Positions 7,102 to 12,199 of a stretch of 12,199 nucleotides of DNA are shown piece by piece. The notes under the pieces were generated by a model, which was not told the DNA's origin, did no database searches, and saw only the letters and a list, made by a program, of their open reading frames with translations. The position numbers and the translations under genes were made by a program. Position 1 is the stretch's first letter. Each line of letters opens with the position of its first letter. The stretch is from a bacterium (lineage in GTDB: Bacteria > Joyebacterota > Joyebacteria > Joyebacterales > Joyebacteraceae), in contig JALGZK010000031.1 in NCBI GenBank assembly GCA_025774935.1, positions 1 through 12,199 on the forward strand, read 5' to 3'.

Positions 7102-8328
7102 TCAGTTCTCCAGAAGTTCCCCGCGGACCGCACCGTCGAGCCCCTCCGGCACGACGACTCCGGAGGCCGCCATGATCGTGGGAGCGGCATCGAAGAGCGA
7201 CACGTCCCCGCGCGCGCCCCCGACCACCCTCGGGCCCTTGAGCATCAGGAACCCGCGCTCGCTGTGCATCTCGTGCCCCATCAGAGGACGGCCGCTCGGA
7301 TCGACCTCCAGCCCCGCGTACCCGTGATCCGTGACGAGGGCGATCGTCCCGGTCTCCCCGGCGATCGCGATCGTCTCTCCGACGATCTCGTCGACGTGCT
7401 CGTAGTACCGTTCGATCACGACGCCGAGCGCCTCGACGAGCTCGTCGAGCCGTCGGGCGTAGTCGCCCTCCGCCCCGAGGGCCTCGATGACGGTGGAGTC
7501 CTTGTAGTGCCAGAACCGCTGGCTCACGGTGTTGAGGCCGGGGAGGAAGACGAGCACGTTCTCGATCCCCCGGTCGTGGGTCAGCCACCCGACCACGCGC
7601 GTCGCGGACAGGTCGCCCGCCAGCGCGACTCGCAGCGCGACGTAGTTCTCCCCGGCGAGGGCCTCGTAGCCGAGCTCAGAGTCGAGGTTGACGAATCGCC
7701 CGAGGTCGCGCCGCTTCACCGAGTGCTCCTCGACCATGAGGCGGTCGATGAGGGGCTGAACGGAGAGCGGGGAGAGAAGGGTGGCGGGGTCCTCGCCCCT
7801 CGTGCGGCCCAGGATGTAGGGCGTGTACGGTCCGATCATGATCCCGTTCAGCTCCTCGACGGGCCACGTGCCCGGCCAGCCGACGACCCCGACCGTTGCG
7901 CCGCTTCCCGACAGGATCGTCCACACGGTCTCTGCGGTCCTGCTTCTCGATGTGAGCGGCGCGTTGACCGTCTCACCACGGAGAGAGGTCTTCGTCCCGC
8001 CGATGCCCTGGTTCTCGGGCGTCATGCCCGTCACTAGGGACGTCCAGACGATCCTCTGATCGACCTCCTTGCCGAGGTTGTCGAACTCGGCGACCGCACC
8101 CTCCGTCATGAGCCGCGCGATGTTGGGAAGTCTCCCCTCCCCGACCAACCGCTCGACGATGGACATCTCGAGCCCCTCGACGCCGAGGACCACGAGAGAC
8201 ACCGGGCCGGGCTCGCGCGTCGCGGACGCCGGCTCCCCCTCCTGGGCGAGATACCGCGGCACGAGAATCGCCACGGTCGTGACGAACACGAGGACTATGA
8301 TGGCAAGGAGGATCTTGTCTGTCTTCAC
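7102..8328 (-). CDS. Degenerate alkaline-phosphatase-superfamily paralog D, probable pseudoenzyme, membrane-anchored
   Basis: 408 residues from GTG 8328 (GAGGGAGAG just upstream), with an N-terminal membrane helix at residues 6-24. The overall fold matches its neighbours: GEGRLPNIARLM, WTSLVTG, TWPVEELNG, FW after the DxxxH position, TDHGY, and a late His355. But four catalytic positions differ. The first metal ligand is Glu51 (GVEG, not GxDG). The nucleophile position is Gln91 (QRIVWTS, not SPVIWTS). The DxxxH pair is Asn266/Gln270 (NTVSQ). Asp334-His335 and His355 remain. It also lacks the LGYIE tail and ends in LLEN. The reading frame is intact with normal spacing and codon use, so it looks like a maintained protein, not a decaying gene. 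A structural or regulatory role beside its active paralogs is the likely reading. Confidence 0.85.
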   Translation of the reverse strand: MKTDKILLAIIVLVFVTTVAILVPRYLAQEGEPASATREPGPVSLVVLGVEGLEMSIVERLVGEGRLPNIARLMTEGAVAEFDNLGKEVDQRIVWTSLVTGMTPENQGIGGTKTSLRGETVNAPLTSRSRTAETVWTILSGSGATVGVVGWPGTWPVEELNGIMIGPYTPYILGRTRGEDPATLLSPLSVQPLIDRLMVEEHSVKRRDLGRFVNLDSELGYEALAGENYVALRVALAGDLSATRVVGWLTHDRGIENVLVFLPGLNTVSQRFWHYKDSTVIEALGAEGDYARRLDELVEALGVVIERYYEHVDEIVGETIAIAGETGTIALVTDHGYAGLEVDPSGRPLMGHEMHSERGFLMLKGPRVVGGARGDVSLFDAAPTIMAASGVVVPEGLDGAVRGELLEN

Positions 8329-8358
8329 GCGCTCTCCCTCTGATTCCGGTTCCGCCTT

Positions 8359-9702
8359 CTACTCGATGTAGCCCAGCGACCGCAGCTGCTCGCGGACCTC
8401 GTCGTCGACGGGCGACTCGATGGGTTCCTCGTCGACCCCCTTCTCGAGATCCGTCTCGTGCGTCTCCACGAACCGCACCGGGTGCGTCCGGGCGAACTCC
8501 CTCGTGAACGCATCGGTCAGGACCTCGCCCTCCATGTCCCGACCGACGGGAAGGCCCGCGATGGTGAGGATCGTTGGGGCGATGTCGTGGACGCGGGCGC
8601 CTTCGATCGTCCGCCCCGGGACGACGCCGGGACCGTTCATGATGAGGACGCCGTCGGGGCTGTGCTGCTCGATCCCCATGCGGATCCGGTCGGCCCCCCA
8701 GGGGCCTGGTCCCTCGAACCCGTGATCGGAGACCACGATGACGGTCGTGTCGTCGGGGAACGCCTCGAGCACGCGCCCGACCATCTCGTCGGTGTACCGG
8801 CAGTACTCGTCGATCGTCCCGGAGAGGGCCTCGGCCTGCTTCTCCAGGGTGACCGAGAGCGCGTGCGCGGGATCGACCGGGGGACGGGCCTCGGGATCCC
8901 TGTAGACCCAGAACCCGTGGCAGGTCTCGTCCAGGCCCCTCATATAGACGCAGACGAGGTCGAGCCCTTCGTCTCCGATGAGCTCGAGCGCAACGCCGAC
9001 AGCCGCCTCGTCGCTTCTCACGGCCTCGATCAGGACGTCCCTGCTCCGCCCCTCGACAGCGTCGAGCCCGAGCTCGCTCTCGAGGTTCACGAACCTGGCG
9101 AGGTCATCGTCGCCAACGTCGACGAGCGACGCGACCAGCGGGGCGATGCGGGGACCGAGTTCGGCCGGGTACGTGACGCCCTTCTCCGCGTCGCTCCCGC
9201 CGAAGCTCGCCATGCGGTGCACGTACTGCGAGACCATGAACCCGTTGACCTCCCAGGGAGGCCACGTCACGAGCCACCCGACGACACCGACCCGGAGTCC
9301 GTTCGCGCCGAGGACGTCCCAGAACGCGCTCGCCGTCCACATGTTGCTCGAGTAGGGCTCGTTGTGGAAGTCGGCCGCCCCGCCTCCCTCGCGAACGAAT
9401 CCACGGACGCCGTGCGCTTCGGGCGGCTTGCCCGTGGCGATCGTCGTCCAGATGACCGGCGACCCCTGCAGCGGCTCGAGCGAGCGGAGCCTGCCGGACG
9501 CGCCTCCCTCGATCAGGCGCGCGAGGTTGGGAAGCTCACCCCCCTCGATCAGGGGTTCGATCACGCTCCACTCGGCGCCGTCGATGCCGAGCACGAGGAT
9601 CGGCCCCGCGCTTACGGGCGCCGTGGGCGCCGGCCGGCAGCCCGGCAGGGGGCAGAGCACGATGAGCGTGAGCACGGCGGTCAGTCGCACTGCGAGCCTC
9701 AT
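8359..9702 (-). CDS. Alkaline-phosphatase-superfamily phosphodiesterase, lipoprotein (paralog C)
   Basis: 447 residues from ATG 9702, with GGAAGGA upstream and only 15 nt after the stop of paralog B. The signal peptide ends in a lipobox-like LPGC (Cys22), followed by a Pro/Ala-rich linker, so it is probably a lipid-anchored envelope protein. Predicted active-site residues: Asp41 (GIDG), nucleophile Ser81 (GSPVIWTT), Asp258 and His262 (RGLDETCHGFW), Asp326-His327 (SDHGF), His347 (EQHSPDG). GWLVTWP lies at 142-148. Its end is SPVDDEVREQLRSLGYIE, the tail shared with B and E. Length is like B and E. It is a complete, likely active hydrolase or transferase; the ester cleaved is unknown. Confidence 0.9.
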   Translation of the reverse strand: MRLAVRLTAVLTLIVLCPLPGCRPAPTAPVSAGPILVLGIDGAEWSVIEPLIEGGELPNLARLIEGGASGRLRSLEPLQGSPVIWTTIATGKPPEAHGVRGFVREGGGAADFHNEPYSSNMWTASAFWDVLGANGLRVGVVGWLVTWPPWEVNGFMVSQYVHRMASFGGSDAEKGVTYPAELGPRIAPLVASLVDVGDDDLARFVNLESELGLDAVEGRSRDVLIEAVRSDEAAVGVALELIGDEGLDLVCVYMRGLDETCHGFWVYRDPEARPPVDPAHALSVTLEKQAEALSGTIDEYCRYTDEMVGRVLEAFPDDTTVIVVSDHGFEGPGPWGADRIRMGIEQHSPDGVLIMNGPGVVPGRTIEGARVHDIAPTILTIAGLPVGRDMEGEVLTDAFTREFARTHPVRFVETHETDLEKGVDEEPIESPVDDEVREQLRSLGYIE

Positions 9703-9717
9703 TCGTCGTCCTTCCGT

Positions 9718-11064
9718 CTACTCGATGTACCCGAGAGATCTCAGCTGTTCGCGCACCTCGTCGTCGAGCGGGGACTCGATCGGCTCCTCGTCCGACTCGC
9801 CGGAGATGTCGCCGTCGCCGTCCTCGTACGTGTCGACCGTCGTCACCGGGTGCGCCCTCAGGAACGACGGGTCGATGGCCTCCGCGAGCACCCTTCCGTC
9901 CATGTCGTCCGCGACCGGCATTCCCATGAGCGCGAGAATGGTCGGCGTGATGTCGAGGACGCTGGCGTCGGCCAGCTCTCCCCCCGCAACGATGTCCTTG
10001 CCGGCGAACGCGATGAACCCGGTCGGATCGTGCATCCGGATTCCCAAGTGGTAGGCGTCGCCCACCCGTTCCGGACCCTCGAAGCCGTGGTCCGATGTGA
10101 CGATGACGGTCGTGTTCTCGTCGGCAAGCTCGAGGAAGTCCGCCAGGACTTCGTCCATGTACTCGTAGTACCTCGGTATGACCTCCCCGAAGAGCTCGAT
10201 CGACTCGGCCGTGGCTCCCTGGCCCGACTCGGGGAAGCTGTCGACCCAGAAGATGTGACAGGGCGAGTCGACGGCGCGCAGGTAGACCGTGAAGAAGTCG
10301 ACCGGCATCGCGCCCCCGAGGTGCAGGCCCGTCCGCCGGATCGTCTCGTCGGACGCGATGAACCCCTTTAGGGCGTCGAACTTCACGCGCTCCGGCCCCT
10401 CATGGGGAACCTCCTCGCCGGTGAACTCGGCCGCCCGCGAGTCGTCGACGTCGTCCTCCCTGACGACGAAGCGCGAGAGGTCTTCCGAGAGTCCCTCGGG
10501 GAACGTGATCGCGCTCGTCCTCCCGGACTCCGGCGGTTGCTCGAACACGAAGTAATTCGAGACGAGGTATCCGTTCACCGGCGTAGCGGGCCACGTCGCG
10601 AGCCACCCGATGACGCCAACGGAGGCCCCGTTCTCTCCGAGGATCTCCCAGACGGTCTTCACCCTCCGGACGTTCCTCGTCACCGGCGTCTGCTCGTGGC
10701 GATCGCCGTGCTTCACGAATCCAAGGACGCCGTGCTTCTCGGGTACCTTGCCCGTCCCGATGCTCGTCCAGATCACGGGGGACTCGAGCACGTCGAGCGA
10801 GTGCACTTCGCCCCAGGTTCCCTCCTCGAGCAGGCGAGCGAACGCGGGAAGACGCTCCTCGTCGATCAAGGGCTTCATGAGGTCCCACTCCAGGCCGTCG
10901 ATCCCGATGAGCATGATCCGGCGGTCGACCGGCTCGGGCTCTCCGCAGGAAGCGAGGACGAGCGGGAGGATCGAGACCAGTGCGATGAGCGCGAGTGCGC
11001 GAGCCCGCCTGGTCCCCGTGGGCCCTGTCGTCCTCGAGGTGTGCCGTGCCGCCGATCGTCTCAA
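9718..11064 (-). CDS. Alkaline-phosphatase-superfamily phosphodiesterase, lipoprotein, TTG start (paralog B)
   Basis: 448 residues if started at TTG 11064, which has GGGGGA a few bases upstream and lies 33 nt after the stop of paralog A. No ATG or GTG lies between it and the hydrophobic segment, so TTG is the best choice. A long basic N-region (Arg-rich, residues 2-22) precedes a hydrophobic core and lipobox LASC (Cys40). Predicted active site: Asp56 (GIDG), nucleophile Ser95 (ESPVIWTS), Asp266 and His270 (RAVDSPCHIFW), Asp325-His326 (SDHGF), His345 (RMHDPTG). GWLATWP lies at 153-159. An acidic stretch (residues 412-429) precedes the shared tail SPLDDEVREQLRSLGYIE. It is a probable active envelope phosphoesterase; the substrate is unknown. 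Confidence 0.87.
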   Translation of the reverse strand: MRRSAARHTSRTTGPTGTRRARALALIALVSILPLVLASCGEPEPVDRRIMLIGIDGLEWDLMKPLIDEERLPAFARLLEEGTWGEVHSLDVLESPVIWTSIGTGKVPEKHGVLGFVKHGDRHEQTPVTRNVRRVKTVWEILGENGASVGVIGWLATWPATPVNGYLVSNYFVFEQPPESGRTSAITFPEGLSEDLSRFVVREDDVDDSRAAEFTGEEVPHEGPERVKFDALKGFIASDETIRRTGLHLGGAMPVDFFTVYLRAVDSPCHIFWVDSFPESGQGATAESIELFGEVIPRYYEYMDEVLADFLELADENTTVIVTSDHGFEGPERVGDAYHLGIRMHDPTGFIAFAGKDIVAGGELADASVLDITPTILALMGMPVADDMDGRVLAEAIDPSFLRAHPVTTVDTYEDGDGDISGESDEEPIESPLDDEVREQLRSLGYIE

Positions 11065-11097
11065 GACCGTCCCCCGTCGGGCCTCCGCCCGTCCGTT

Positions 11098-12199
11098 CTA
11101 GTCCGTCGCCGTCAGCTCGTACGTCGCGATCCTCTCCCGGCTCCGTCCGGAGAGGAACCCCGGCTCGAACGCGTCTTCTATCACACTGCCATCCATGTCG
11201 TCGGCGACCGGCAGCCCGTACAGGGCCAGGATCGTCGGCGTGAGGTCGCACACCTGGGGCTCTTCGATCCTGACACCCTCCCGGATGCCTTCGCCGGCCA
11301 TGACGAGAATGCCCGTCGTGCCGTGCTCGTTGATCCCTCCCGACTTCTGCCCGGCCTGGGGGCCGTCAAAGCCGTGGTCGGAGCAGACGATGACGCTCGC
11401 GCCTTCGCCGTACGCGTCGATGAGCTCGCCGAGCATCTCGTCGGCGTACTCGTAGTAGCTGTTGACCGTCTCCCCGAAGACGCGCTGGTAGGTCTGCGAG
11501 ACCCTCAGCGGCGAGTCGTCCGGGTTCGCGGACGACCAGAACTTGTGGGACGCGGAGTCGACACCCCGGAGGTACACGACGAAGACGTCGGTCGGATGCG
11601 TCTCCATCATGTACTTCGATGCCGCGAGGAAGGTCATGTCGCTGGCGACGAAGAGCCTGAGCTGCGAGAGCATCTGGTCTACCGTCTCGATCTCCCGCAT
11701 CTCGACGAAGAGCTCCTCAATGGGGAGCTCCTTCGCTTCGTCCTTCGTGAGCGCCCTCTCGGGGGAGGCGAACCGTGCGAACTCCTCGGCGGCGATCGAC
11801 TCCGCGGCGACGCGGAGACCCTCGACCTCGGCGAGGAGCCCATCGGGGTAGGTCAGGTTCTCCGTCTTCGGCCTGTCCGCCTTCGGCGGGATGCGGAAGT
11901 AGTCGGTGATCATGTAGCCGTTCACCGGCTCCGCCGGCCAGCTGACGAGCCAGCCGACGACGGTGCAGTCCGTCCCTTCATCTCCGATGATGTCCCAGAA
12001 CGTTCTCGCCGTGCGCATGTTGCTCGTCATGAGCTTGTCGGAGCCCGGGGTCACGTAGTCCGTGACGCTGTGCTTCGTGGGTTCCTTCCCCGTCGCGATG
12101 CTCGTCCAGATGACCGGTGACTTCTGAGGAGGATCGAGCGACTTGAGCCCGCACGATACGCCGCGCGCCACGAGCCGCCCGAGATTCGGGAGCCTCCCC
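11098..12199 (-). CDS. Alkaline-phosphatase-superfamily phosphodiesterase (paralog A), N-terminus beyond window
   Basis: The frame is open through the right edge and reads GRLPNLGRLVARGVSC at the start, which aligns about 20 residues after the first metal-binding Asp of the paralogs. The GTG at 12171 is therefore internal, not a start. Visible catalytic residues: nucleophile Ser in KSPVIWTS, the DxxxH pair in RGVDSASHKFW, Asp-His in SDHGF, and the late His in NEHGTTG. GWLVSWP is present. The first Asp, anchor and promoter lie off window. Unlike B, C and E it lacks the LGYIE tail and ends ATYELTATD. It is the first visible gene of the probable operon, with B starting 33 nt after its stop. Confidence 0.88.
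   Translation of the reverse strand, partial: GRLPNLGRLVARGVSCGLKSLDPPQKSPVIWTSIATGKEPTKHSVTDYVTPGSDKLMTSNMRTARTFWDIIGDEGTDCTVVGWLVSWPAEPVNGYMITDYFRIPPKADRPKTENLTYPDGLLAEVEGLRVAAESIAAEEFARFASPERALTKDEAKELPIEELFVEMREIETVDQMLSQLRLFVASDMTFLAASKYMMETHPTDVFVVYLRGVDSASHKFWSSANPDDSPLRVSQTYQRVFGETVNSYYEYADEMLGELIDAYGEGASVIVCSDHGFDGPQAGQKSGGINEHGTTGILVMAGEGIREGVRIEEPQVCDLTPTILALYGLPVADDMDGSVIEDAFEPGFLSGRSRERIATYELTATD

Noticed and set aside
7052-7588. N-terminal extension of paralog E by 179 codons
   Set aside because: It overlaps paralog D out of frame with Arg-rich nonsense. The GTG at 7051 has a good binding site and starts a membrane anchor.
8458-12120. Long plus-strand open frames of 637 and 572 codons
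   Set aside because: Antisense to paralogs A to C; no domain, no binding site, shadow composition.

Overview
The window looks like a chromosome segment of an uncultivated, GC-rich, didermic bacterium, probably of the FCB superphylum or a nearby candidate phylum (Eisenbacteria-, Krumholzibacteria- or Latescibacteria-like). Three things support this. A secreted protein ends in an FlgD-Ig/type IX-sorting-like segment (FPNPFNPVTKISYS...VYNVAGR). Several proteins are lipoproteins or membrane-anchored envelope enzymes. Alkaline-phosphatase-superfamily proteins end in the LRSLGYI tail. The lineage is an inference, because no rRNA or marker gene is present. All genes lie on the minus strand, so transcription runs from high to low coordinates.

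Region 1 (12199 to 5705) is a tandem array of five paralogous alkaline-phosphatase-superfamily proteins of the type I phosphodiesterase/nucleotide pyrophosphatase kind. They are called A to E here in order of transcription. Gaps are 33, 15, 30 and 50 nt, as in one operon whose promoter lies beyond the right edge. A is cut by the window edge, B and C are predicted lipoproteins, and D and E are anchored by an N-terminal membrane helix. A, B, C and E keep a full set of metal ligands and a Ser nucleophile. D has lost four of these positions and is probably a pseudoenzyme. B, C and E share an almost identical C-terminal tail ending LRSLGYIE.

Region 2 (5695 to 3230) follows after 9 to 36 nt and is probably the last gene of the operon. 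It encodes a polytopic GT-C-type glycosyltransferase with about eight C-terminal TPR repeats, an architecture like eukaryotic TMTC O-mannosyltransferases. Together regions 1 and 2 look like an envelope system in which a lipid-linked-sugar transferase works with several periplasmic phospho- or sulfo-ester enzymes on a surface polymer or glycoprotein. The substrate cannot be read from the sequence.

Region 3 (3229 to 2696) has no gene. It carries a near-perfect sigma70 promoter (TTGACA, 17 bp, TGTTATAAT), a palindrome just upstream, and a leader of about 290 nt with nested hairpins that ends in a G8 tract at the ribosome binding site.

Region 4 (2695 to the left edge) is a large exported multidomain protein: signal peptide, MAM/jelly-roll-like segments, a glutamine-amidotransferase-like segment, and an FlgD-like C-terminal domain cut by the window edge. 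The frame changes by one nucleotide near 1747, so the gene is frameshifted or the sequence has an error there.

No tRNA, rRNA, CRISPR array, insertion sequence or attachment site was seen. Long plus-strand open frames are antisense shadows of these GC-rich genes.
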